A DNA stretch of 5,871 nt from contig CAZPEM010000170.1 of assembly GCA_964585575.1 (NCBI GenBank), positions 1 to 5,871 of the forward strand. Reading direction: 5' to 3'. Both the position numbers and the translations under genes were made by a program. The stretch comes from UBA4655 sp964585575 (GTDB lineage Bacteria; Planctomycetota; Planctomycetia; Pirellulales; UBA1268). The notes beneath the pieces are model-generated. The model was not told the DNA's origin. It saw only the letters and a program-made list of their open reading frames with translations, and did no database searches. Numbering within the stretch: the first letter of the stretch is position 1; every line of letters begins with the position of its first letter. This document shows, piece by piece, positions 1-5,849 of this stretch.

Positions 1-405
1 CGCCACCCAGAGCGACGTCTGCCGCGATCGGCGGATGCGAGCGTCATGCGTGGCCAACGGCAGCCTGCCTGAGCGGGCCGTGGCCACGATGAGTCGATCG
101 GCAGGATCCTGGTGAAAGGTCGCCGGCAGGCGATTCATCTCCGCGACGACGGCGGGCGTGATGGGGATCACCTCGACCGTGGCCGGCGAAGCAGCGACAC
201 GCAACCAGTCCTCCAGGGCGTCGTCGAGCCGCAGCCGACCGAGTTGCACGAGCATCGCAACCTCCCAGAGGCTGATGTCGCAGAGGCGGGGTCGCTGGCC
301 GCTCGGAAGGTCGTCCAACACCGTGCGCTCGCGGGCAGAAAGCCGGGTATCGCCCAGCATCCACCAGACCCAGACATGCGTATCGAGGAGCGGCGACTTC
401 GTCAT
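1..405 (-). CDS. vapC: PIN-domain toxin, VapC-type ribonuclease (3' end cut by window edge)
   Basis: Toxin of a type II toxin-antitoxin pair, expected to be a Mg2+-dependent ribonuclease that cleaves RNA in the cytoplasm when the antitoxin is lost. The frame is open from ATG at 405 to base 1 (135 codons, no stop seen). This is about the full length of VapC proteins, so only a few residues are probably missing. The four acidic PIN positions are visible: D8 in LLDTHVWVW, E48 in ISLWEVAML, D100/D103 in the DPADRLIVATA stretch and D121 in LATHDARI. The ATG overlaps the antitoxin stop as ATGA, which implies translational coupling. No Shine-Dalgarno sequence of its own is needed. PIN membership is secure; the RNA target cannot be read from sequence. 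Confidence 0.9.
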   Translation of the reverse strand, partial: MTKSPLLDTHVWVWWMLGDTRLSARERTVLDDLPSGQRPRLCDISLWEVAMLVQLGRLRLDDALEDWLRVAASPATVEVIPITPAVVAEMNRLPATFHQDPADRLIVATARSGRLPLATHDARIRRSRQTSLWVA

Positions 406-626
406 CGCAAGACTTCGATCTCGGATTCCTCGACGACGCTTGCGAACGGGTCTCCCGTGAACGCTCCGCGGCCACGCAAGGCGAGCCACGGCTTGTCGTC
501 ACGTGCCGGCACCAGACGGGCCACCGGCCGCCCTCGCTTGAGGATGACGAGTTCCTCGCCTGTTCGGCTGACCTCGTCGAGGAGCCGAAGGCAGCGGGCC
601 TTGAAAGCAGAGGCATTGATCTCCAT
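402..626 (-). CDS. Phd/YefM-family antitoxin
   Basis: Antitoxin partner of the PIN toxin: a 74-residue protein expected to bind DNA as a dimer through its N-terminal half and to mask the toxin with its C-terminal half. The N-terminus starts MEINASAFKARCLRLLDEV and continues with TGEELVILKRGRPVARLVP at about residues 22-40, the standard Phd/YefM fold signature. The acidic tail (VVEESEIEVLR) fits a toxin-binding segment. ATG at 626 is the only sensible start because homologues begin at this point of the fold. There is no recognisable Shine-Dalgarno, and the predicted transcription start lies almost at the ATG. Its stop overlaps the toxin start by 4 nt. A Phd-type antitoxin with a PIN toxin is a known mixed pairing, not the classic VapB type. 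Confidence 0.9.
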   Translation of the reverse strand: MEINASAFKARCLRLLDEVSRTGEELVILKRGRPVARLVPARDDKPWLALRGRGAFTGDPFASVVEESEIEVLR

Positions 627-633
627 GAAGACT

Positions 634-663
634 ACTGTACATGACTTGTGTACAAAATGTCAA
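634..663 (-). promoter_or_regulatory. Promoter of the toxin-antitoxin operon
   Basis: Read on the minus strand, a perfect -35 hexamer TTGACA (663-658) is followed after 18 nt by TACAGT (639-634), a 4/6 match to TATAAT. The expected transcription start is about 628-626, at or next to the antitoxin ATG (626), so the mRNA would be leaderless or nearly so. This gives the TA pair its own promoter, independent of the upstream GH57 gene. The assignment rests on sequence match only. Confidence 0.5.
636..654. repeat. Twin TGTACA palindromes, probable antitoxin operator
   Basis: Two copies of the self-complementary hexamer TGTACA (636-641 and 649-654) are separated by 7 bp and form an inverted repeat. 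They lie between and over the -35 and -10 elements of the TA promoter, immediately upstream of the antitoxin gene. Phd/YefM-type antitoxins commonly autorepress by binding short palindromes at this position, so this is the natural candidate operator. Center-to-center spacing is 13 bp, somewhat more than one helical turn. Confidence 0.5.
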
Positions 664-735
664 GGTTCAAGGGCAGACGGAGCTGCCGATCAGAAACGAA
701 GGTGGGTTCGGCTCGTGGATGTTCGTGCAGCCCCG

Positions 736-2934
736 TCACGTCGCGAACGCGGCGGCGCGGGTCTGACGCGGGATGCGGTCGGCGTCGCGGTGGCTGTCGA
801 GCGAAAGCCGCATGGCCACCCGCCAGCAGCCGTCGGCGTCGGGCGTGACGATCCAGTGCGGCATCACGACGACCGACTGGTGCACGAGCTCGAAGCCGCC
901 TTCCGACTGGCTGACGGAGTTGATCGGGAAGGTCCAGAGGCCCGACGGCCGCGAGATCGAGAGCGTCGCATCGATGTCGAGCCAGTCGTCCACGAGGCCG
1001 ATCGCGCGGACGTCGCCGAGGTCGAGCCGGCTGCCGAGCTCTCCGAGTTCGCGGCCCGTTCCGTCGTGGAAAAACCTCCCTGCGGCCGCCGCCGGCATGC
1101 CCGCGAAGTTGAACTCGACGGCGAAGTGCTGCCGGAAGTCGCGGGGCAGCCGCTCGAGCTTGTAGGCGATCTCGATCACGCGGGAGCCCGCCTCGAGCGT
1201 GATCGCCTTCGAGAGCGTGAAGGGCATGCCCCAGGCGTTGCCTTCGTGCGAGAGCATCACCTGGATCCGATCGGGATTTCGCCGCACGACCGCCTCGTAG
1301 GCGGCTGCCGCGAAGCTCCCCCGCTCCATCGCCGTCGTCTCCATCACGGCCGCCGCCGGGATGTCGAGATCGTAGAAGTGGTCGACGAGCGACTTCCTGC
1401 GGTAGAGGTCGTACCGCACCATCCGCTCCAGCCCCTCCTGCTTGAACCGTGCCATCTGCGAGGCGTCGACGACGCTGCGGGCGGCTCCCGGCCCGGCGAG
1501 CACCTGCGAGTGGTAGGCCTCCCGCCGGCGGTCGAGCGTCGCCAGGAGGTTGTGCCGCTGGGCCTTGAGATCGAGTTCGTAGATCATCCCGCCCTTGGAG
1601 GCCGCGATCCAGACGTCGAGGGCGTCGTTCGAAAGACGCACCTCCGGCCGGCCGTCGAAGTCGTGGTCGTCGGTCGCGACATCGACCCAGCTGCCGCCGC
1701 GGCCGGTCGCCTGGTCGCACGCGATGTCGGCGGCGATGAGCTCGCGGTAGACGGCGTTTCGCAGGTGGGGCAGGTAGATGCCGCCGAAGGCGCCGTGCCA
1801 GTAGGCACAGTTGCACTGGCCGCGGTAGAGGCAATCGATCGCCGTCGAGAGCGCCTCCGCGTCGATCACGTGGGCGGTGCTGCCGGTCTCGACCGAGGCG
1901 CGGCGGATCGCGTCGATCCGCCGGCTCACCGCCATCATGCGGGCGTACATCTCGTTGGCTTCGGCGTACCGCAGCCGGAAGTTTCGCCAGGTGCCGCCGC
2001 GGATGAACCGCGAGATCCCCCGCAGCCGTTCGTCGGCGTCGCAGGCGGCCTTCGCGGCCACGACCGCCTCCTGCTCCTTCGGCGGCAAGACCCACGTCGT
2101 CATCTCGCGGTAGCTGCATTCGGGCAGCCAGACCGTGCCGGCCGCCGGCAGGTCGCGGATCACCTCCGAGGGGAGGCTCATCCGGATCCAGTCGCGGTTG
2201 TGCTCGAGCAGGCCGAAGAAGGTCTCGAGCCACCGCTCCTCGAAGACCGTCTTGAACGTGTCGGGCCAGACGCCGAACTTTTCGCCGTCGTCGCCGAGCA
2301 CGGCCACCGCGTTCTCGCGGCGGGAGGCGAGGAAGGCGAGATGGTCGATCGTGGCGTGCGGCGCGGCGAAGGGGATCACGTACCGCAGGTGCTCGCTCAC
2401 GGGAAAGACCGGCAGCGTCGAGCCGTCCCCCTCGGTGAGCCAGTAGCGGTCGAGCTCCTCCTCGGCGAGGCCGGCCGCCTTGAAGTGGAAGTCGTCGAGG
2501 ATCGTCCAGCCGACGCCCGCCGCTGCGAGGTCGCGGACCATGCCGGGATCCCACACCCGCTCGGCCACCCACATGCCCGACACCTTCGCCGAGAGCCGCC
2601 GCTCGAGCCACTCGGAGTAACGGCGGATCTGCCCGATCCGGTCCTGGCTCGGCAGCATCGCGAGGATCGGCTCGTAGAACGCGCCGCCGACGATCTCGAG
2701 CCTGCCGGCGGCGACGAGCCGGGCGAGCCGGTCGAGGTAGTCGGGATGGTGGCGGTCGAGCCACTCGGCGAGCGGGCCGCTGGTGTGGATCGCGAGGCGG
2801 ATGCCCGCGTGCCGCTCCACGAGCTCGAGCACCGGCAGGTAGCTGTCGCGGTAGGCCTGCTCGATCACGCCGTCGAAGTTGCCGACCGGCTGGTGATCGT
2901 GGAGGACGAAGACGAATCGAACGGGTGATCGCAT
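736..2934 (-). CDS. GH57 alpha-amylase / 4-alpha-glucanotransferase with DUF1925-DUF1926 C-terminal half
   Basis: Cytoplasmic glycoside hydrolase family 57 enzyme of 732 residues acting on alpha-1,4-glucans (hydrolysis or glucan transfer in glycogen/maltodextrin turnover). All five GH57 signatures are present: HDHQP near residue 14; GGAFYEP at 83-89; MWVAERVWDP at 121-130, with E125 as the expected nucleophile; GDDGEKFGVWPDT at 214-226, with D215 or D216 as acid/base; and CAYWHGAFGGIYLPH at 376-390. The catalytic barrel is followed by a helical middle region and, from about residue 410, a beta-rich C-terminal domain as in Thermococcus 4-alpha-glucanotransferase. No signal peptide is seen. ATG at 2934 fits the family N-terminus (FVFVLHDHQP) and has GAAAGG 10 nt upstream. 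The galT-like gene ends 76 nt before it, so the two are probably co-expressed. Amylase versus transferase activity cannot be decided from sequence. Confidence 0.95.
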   Translation of the reverse strand: MRSPVRFVFVLHDHQPVGNFDGVIEQAYRDSYLPVLELVERHAGIRLAIHTSGPLAEWLDRHHPDYLDRLARLVAAGRLEIVGGAFYEPILAMLPSQDRIGQIRRYSEWLERRLSAKVSGMWVAERVWDPGMVRDLAAAGVGWTILDDFHFKAAGLAEEELDRYWLTEGDGSTLPVFPVSEHLRYVIPFAAPHATIDHLAFLASRRENAVAVLGDDGEKFGVWPDTFKTVFEERWLETFFGLLEHNRDWIRMSLPSEVIRDLPAAGTVWLPECSYREMTTWVLPPKEQEAVVAAKAACDADERLRGISRFIRGGTWRNFRLRYAEANEMYARMMAVSRRIDAIRRASVETGSTAHVIDAEALSTAIDCLYRGQCNCAYWHGAFGGIYLPHLRNAVYRELIAADIACDQATGRGGSWVDVATDDHDFDGRPEVRLSNDALDVWIAASKGGMIYELDLKAQRHNLLATLDRRREAYHSQVLAGPGAARSVVDASQMARFKQEGLERMVRYDLYRRKSLVDHFYDLDIPAAAVMETTAMERGSFAAAAYEAVVRRNPDRIQVMLSHEGNAWGMPFTLSKAITLEAGSRVIEIAYKLERLPRDFRQHFAVEFNFAGMPAAAAGRFFHDGTGRELGELGSRLDLGDVRAIGLVDDWLDIDATLSISRPSGLWTFPINSVSQSEGGFELVHQSVVVMPHWIVTPDADGCWRVAMRLSLDSHRDADRIPRQTRAAAFAT

Positions 2935-2963
2935 GTGGGAAGTGCCTTTCGGGAAGAACCGGG

Positions 2964-2992
2964 ATTGTCGCGGTGGCCGGAGGCCGCGCCAA
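2964..2992 (-). promoter_or_regulatory. Possible internal promoter before the GH57 gene
   Basis: On the minus strand, TTGGCG (2992-2987) and GACAAT (2969-2964) are 17 nt apart. Each matches the sigma-70 consensus at 4 of 6 positions. The predicted start near 2957 would leave a leader of about 23 nt containing the GAAAGG ribosome-binding site. This would let the GH57 gene be expressed without the galT-like gene. The match is weak and could be chance. Confidence 0.25.
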
Positions 2993-3000
2993 ACCCGTGG

Positions 3001-3010
3001 CGGCATGCCG
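3001..3010. repeat. 10-bp perfect palindrome after the galT-like gene
   Basis: CGGCATGCCG lies directly against the stop codon of the galT-like gene in the 76-nt gap before the GH57 gene. It is a perfect palindrome without a loop or a T-run, so it is not a convincing intrinsic terminator. It might be a weak protein-binding site or simply chance in GC-rich DNA. Confidence 0.25.
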
Positions 3011-4024
3011 TCACGCCTCCGCCAGCCGTCGCGCCGACTCCACGGGTGAGAGCGTCGTGATGTGGCAGCCGGTGCCGAGCTCGAATCCCGCGAGCTGCGC
3101 GAGCCGCGGCATGATCTCCAGGTGCCAGCGGTAGCCGCCGGTCGGCGTGGTGTTGCCGGTTGCATGATCGAACGGGGCCTGGTGCAGCCACCAGTTGTAG
3201 TCGGCTCCGGGAACGACCCGACCGAGCCGCCCGATGGCCGACCGGGTGAGGGAGGCCATTGCCGCGACGTCGTCGTCGCCGGCCCGCGCGAACGATTCCG
3301 CGGGATGCCGCGGCAGGATCCAGGTTTCGAACGGCTGTCGCGGAGCGGGGGGGCAGAGGGCCACGAGGCTGCCGAGAGTCTCGACGACGCGTCCTTCCGC
3401 CTCGGCCTCGCGAATGATCGCCTCGAACGCATCCGGCACCGCGTGGGCATGGTCGAGCTCCGCACGGATCGTCGCCGGCACGAAGTCGATCGCCACAAGC
3501 TGGCTGTGGACATGCTCGAGCGACGCCCCCGCGCGGGGCCCGGAGTTCTTGAAGATCGTCGCCCAGGCCAGGTCGCGGCGGGAGGAAAGCATCGCGAGCC
3601 GGTCGCGGCACAGCCGCCAGACGAGTTCCCAGGAGCGGGAATCGATCGCGAGGATGGACCGCTCATGGCGGGGCGACTCGATCACGACCTCATGGACGCC
3701 GTGCGCCGCCCGATCTTCTCCCCGCGTCGCGGCTGCCGTTGCATCTGGCAGCTCGCGGACGAACGGATATCGATTCGGGATGATTCTCGCCCGCCAGCCA
3801 CCCGACTCATCCTCGGCTCGAACCACGTCGGGAGGTGTGAGCCGCTCGTTGCCGGCACAGAACGGACAGGCTTCGATCAGGCCACCGGTCGGCGCGGTGG
3901 TCGATTCGTCGATCGGCCTCTCGGCCCGCTCCGGCGCGACGAACACGGCACGGCCGGAGATGGGGTCGAGGTGGATCCTCGGAGCGGATGGCGCGGCCGC
4001 GGATGGCGGAGCTGGAGGATGCAT
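3011..4024 (-). CDS. galT: GalT-like hexose-1-phosphate uridylyl/adenylyltransferase (HIT superfamily)
   Basis: Nucleotidyltransferase of 337 residues, most simply galactose-1-phosphate uridylyltransferase of the Leloir pathway. Visible features: CPFC at residues 53-56 (zinc cysteines); IIPNRYPFV at 81-89; HEVVIESPRH at 111-120, with H120 a likely zinc ligand; the active-site segment GASLEHVHSQ, with H173 as expected nucleophile; FETWILP at 232-238; and YRWHLEIMPR...GFELGTGCHI at 298-322. The active site reads HVH, not the HPH of E. coli GalT. The second cysteine pair often found mid-protein is missing. The C-terminal signature also occurs in plant ADP-glucose phosphorylase, so an ADP-glucose activity is an alternative. 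ATG at 4024 was chosen; a GTG at 4048 would add eight residues, and neither has a clear ribosome-binding site. It is followed by the GH57 gene and is divergent from ahpC. Confidence 0.85.
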   Translation of the reverse strand: MHPPAPPSAAAPSAPRIHLDPISGRAVFVAPERAERPIDESTTAPTGGLIEACPFCAGNERLTPPDVVRAEDESGGWRARIIPNRYPFVRELPDATAAATRGEDRAAHGVHEVVIESPRHERSILAIDSRSWELVWRLCRDRLAMLSSRRDLAWATIFKNSGPRAGASLEHVHSQLVAIDFVPATIRAELDHAHAVPDAFEAIIREAEAEGRVVETLGSLVALCPPAPRQPFETWILPRHPAESFARAGDDDVAAMASLTRSAIGRLGRVVPGADYNWWLHQAPFDHATGNTTPTGGYRWHLEIMPRLAQLAGFELGTGCHITTLSPVESARRLAEA

Positions 4025-4073
4025 CAACGGGGAGTATCGCAGAAACACGTCCGCCGTTGCCGAACCGGTCGTG

Positions 4074-4102
4074 TTGAACGCCCCTGCCGTCCCCCGTAGA
4101 CT
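4074..4102 (+). promoter_or_regulatory. Sigma-70-like promoter of the ahpC-dgkA-aqpZ operon
   Basis: TTGAAC (4074-4079) and TAGACT (4097-4102) are separated by exactly 17 nt, in the right orientation and position for the peroxiredoxin gene. The expected start near 4109 gives a leader of about 29 nt that contains GGAG at 4123-4126. No OxyR- or PerR-like operator is recognisable nearby. This is the best promoter match in the window. Confidence 0.55.
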
Positions 4103-4137
4103 GCGACCTCTCGAAACCCTCCGGAGAACAGCACCCC

Positions 4138-4668
4138 ATGCTCACCGTCGGCGACGCGTTCCCTCAATATGCCTGCCAGGCCTGTGTCGGCACGGGCAAG
4201 GACGATCTGAAGCTCCTCACGAACGCCGACTACGCCGGCTCCTGGGTGGTCTACTTCTTCTACCCGAAGGATTTCACGTTCGTCTGCCCGACGGAGCTGG
4301 CCGAGTTCAACAAGCAGCTCAAGGCCTTCGCCGACCGCGACACGAAGGTCGTCGGCGGAAGCACCGACAACGAGTGGTCCCACATGATGTGGCGGCGGTC
4401 GCACGCGGACCTCAAGGAGCTCGGCTACCCGCTCATCGCTGCCCAGAAGCTCGCCCCGGAGCTCGGGATCCTCGAGAAGACCGAGGGCTACTGCCTCCGC
4501 GCCACGTTCATCGTCGATCCCCATGGCGTCATCCAGTGGGTGGATGTGAACCAGGGCCGCGTGGGCCGCAACGTGGCCGAGGTGCTCCGCGTGCTCGACG
4601 CCCTCCAGAGCGACGAGCTCTGCCCGTGCAACTGGAAGAAGGGCGACCCGTACGTGAAGGTCGGCTGA
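4138..4668 (+). CDS. ahpC: AhpC-type peroxiredoxin
   Basis: Cytoplasmic thiol peroxidase (alkyl hydroperoxide reductase C / TSA family) of 176 residues that reduces H2O2 and organic peroxides. The PxxxTxxC active site is visible in YPKDFTFVCPTE, with peroxidatic C50 and helper T47 and P43. The conserved arginine is R121 in RATFIVDP. The C-terminal LCPCNWKKGD carries C162 and C164. The same arrangement occurs in Mycobacterium AhpC, where this pair supplies the resolving cysteines. The protein stops soon after this motif, lacking the longer tail of the mycobacterial form. Additional cysteines C13 and C16 form a CxxC near the N-terminus. ATG at 4138 has GGAG 11 nt upstream and fits the family start (LTVGDAFP). 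No ahpD or ahpF is present in the window, so the reductant is unknown. First gene of a likely three-gene operon. Confidence 0.95.
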   Translation: MLTVGDAFPQYACQACVGTGKDDLKLLTNADYAGSWVVYFFYPKDFTFVCPTELAEFNKQLKAFADRDTKVVGGSTDNEWSHMMWRRSHADLKELGYPLIAAQKLAPELGILEKTEGYCLRATFIVDPHGVIQWVDVNQGRVGRNVAEVLRVLDALQSDELCPCNWKKGDPYVKVG

Positions 4669-4672
4669 TCGT

Positions 4673-5050
4673 GTGAAGCTCCACCGCAGGTCCTGGTCGA
4701 GCAAGTTTGCCGACGCGTTTCGGGGGCTCGCGCGGGCGGTCCGCAGCCAGTCGAGCTTTTTCGTGCACCTCTGGGTCGCCGCCGTCGTGATCGCGGCGGC
4801 CGTCGTGCTGCGGGTCTCGCTCGTCGAATGGTGCCTGCTCGTCGGGGCGATCGCGGTCGTGCTCGTGGCCGAGATCTTCAACACGGCGATCGAATCGCTC
4901 GCGAGGGCCCTGCCCGTCGGCCGTCATCCCCGGATCCGGGATGCCCTCGACATGGCGGGGGGCGCCGTGTTACTCAGTGCGATCGCGGCGGCGGTTATCG
5001 GGGCGATCGTGTTCCTGCACCGGGCCGGGGAACTTTTCGAATTCTGGTGA
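4673..5050 (+). CDS. dgkA: DgkA-family diacylglycerol/undecaprenol kinase
   Basis: Small integral membrane lipid kinase of 125 residues, expected to phosphorylate diacylglycerol or undecaprenol with ATP at the inner membrane. An amphipathic N-terminus (KFADAFRGLARAV) precedes three membrane segments at about 31-48, 52-68 and 95-115. The family signature is AEIFNTAIES, with E67, N70 and E74 matching E69, N72 and E76 of E. coli DgkA. D93 in ALDMAGGAVLLSA matches D95. A gap-free alignment, however, places Q26 at the metal ligand E28 and L92 at the conserved K94. GTG at 4673 starts 4 nt after the ahpC stop, with GAAGG 13 nt upstream inside ahpC, so translation is probably coupled. Family is clear; true substrate and activity are uncertain. 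Confidence 0.88.
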   Translation: MKLHRRSWSSKFADAFRGLARAVRSQSSFFVHLWVAAVVIAAAVVLRVSLVEWCLLVGAIAVVLVAEIFNTAIESLARALPVGRHPRIRDALDMAGGAVLLSAIAAAVIGAIVFLHRAGELFEFW

Positions 5051-5069
5051 AGCACTTCTGGAGGCGATC

Positions 5070-5759
5070 ATGAGGAAGCTCTTGGCGGAGGCGATTGGAA
5101 CGTTCTGGCTCGTGCTCGGTGGATGCGGCAGCGCCGTTCTCGCGGCGGCCTGGCCGGACCTGGGGATCGGCTTTCTCGGGGTGTCGCTCGCGTTCGGCCT
5201 GACGGTGCTCACGATGGCCGCGGCGATCGGCCACATCTCGGGCTGCCACCTCAATCCCGCCGTGACGGCCGGGCTCGTCGCCGGGGGCAGATTCCCGATG
5301 AAGGACGCGATCGGCTACATCGTCGCGCAGGTGGGCGGCGGCATCGCGGGGGCCGGCGTGCTCTACCTCGTGGCCAAGGGGCTGCCGGGCTTCGACCTCG
5401 CAAGCGGCTTCGCCTCCAACGGCTACGGATCGCACTCGCCGGGCGGCTACCCCCTCGGCAGCTGCTTCCTCGTCGAGGTGGTGCTCACGGCAATGTTTCT
5501 CTTCGTGATCCACGGTGCGACCGACCACCGCTCGAGTTCGATCATCGCACCGATCGCGATCGGCCTCTGCCTCGCCCTCATCCACCTCGTGAGCATCCCG
5601 GTCACCAACACCTCCGTGAACCCGGCCCGCAGCACCGCGACGGCCCTCTTCGTGGGCGGTTGGGCGGTTGAGCAGCTCTGGCTCTTCTGGGTCGCGCCGA
5701 TCCTCGGCGGCATCCTGGGCGGGCTCGCCTACCGCTGCGTCTCGGAGTGCGGCGACTGA
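5070..5759 (+). CDS. aqpZ: Aquaporin Z, water channel
   Basis: Inner-membrane water channel of the MIP family, 229 residues, close to E. coli AqpZ (231) along its whole length. Both pore motifs are intact: HLNPAVT (N62-P63-A64) and SVNPARS (N184-P185-A186). The aromatic/arginine filter is the water-selective type: F42, H172, T181 and R187 align with F43, H174, T183 and R189 of E. coli. Loop C (GFASNGYGSHSPGGY) is also conserved. Residue C59, three before the first NPA asparagine, replaces the glycine of E. coli AqpZ. ATG at 5070 is set by GGAGG at 5060-5064, 5 nt upstream, and by the family start RKLLAEAIGTFWLV. The frame is open further upstream, but that part lies over dgkA and is not coding. 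It follows dgkA after 19 nt as the last gene of the ahpC operon. Confidence 0.96.
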   Translation: MRKLLAEAIGTFWLVLGGCGSAVLAAAWPDLGIGFLGVSLAFGLTVLTMAAAIGHISGCHLNPAVTAGLVAGGRFPMKDAIGYIVAQVGGGIAGAGVLYLVAKGLPGFDLASGFASNGYGSHSPGGYPLGSCFLVEVVLTAMFLFVIHGATDHRSSSIIAPIAIGLCLALIHLVSIPVTNTSVNPARSTATALFVGGWAVEQLWLFWVAPILGGILGGLAYRCVSECGD

Positions 5760-5849
5760 CGGGTCGTCCCGAGGCCCGAGACCATCTGAACGAGACCGCA
5801 TTGCCACCGGGGGAGCAGACGCTCCGTCGCTACGGCGAGGATACGCCTG
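5760..5849. other. Short intergenic stretch with a GC hairpin
   Basis: Ninety bases separate aqpZ from the possible next gene. They contain CGGG-TCGT-CCCG (5760-5771) directly after the aqpZ stop and GGAGC-AGAC-GCTCC (5812-5825), a 5-bp stem with a 4-nt loop. Neither is followed by a T-run, so an intrinsic terminator is not supported. The operon may continue into the next gene. Confidence 0.3.

Noticed and set aside
671..688. Small hairpin GGCAG-N6-CTGCC between the GH57 gene and the antitoxin as a terminator
   Set aside because: The stem is only 5 bp and no T-run follows on the minus strand, so it cannot be supported as an intrinsic terminator.
112..2928. A 938-codon open frame on the plus strand, antisense to the GH57 gene and the TA module
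   Set aside because: It is the mirror of GC-rich coding sequence on the other strand: composition is dominated by R, D, E, V, P and H without any recognisable domain, and it crosses three well-supported genes and their intergenic region.
632..2992. A 786-codon minus-strand frame overlapping the GH57 gene
   Set aside because: It is a frame-shifted shadow of the GH57 gene, arginine- and proline-rich with no motif, while the GH57 frame carries all five family signatures.
2935..3666. Upstream extension of the GH57 reading frame by about 240 codons
   Set aside because: The extension lies inside the galT-like gene in another frame and has no domain signature. The ATG at 2934 has a ribosome-binding site and fits the GH57 N-terminus.
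4034..4039. GATACT on the minus strand as a -10 element for the galT-like gene
   Set aside because: No acceptable -35 lies 16-18 nt upstream; the hexamer alone is not enough to call a promoter.
3234..4676. A 480-codon plus-strand frame across the galT-like gene and ahpC
   Set aside because: It reads antisense through the galT-like gene and then out of frame through ahpC; serine/arginine-rich low-complexity translation with no family match.
4941..5069. Upstream extension of the aqpZ frame into dgkA
   Set aside because: The added 43 residues are out-of-frame dgkA sequence; the strong GGAGG 5 nt before ATG 5070 and alignment with E. coli AqpZ set the start.
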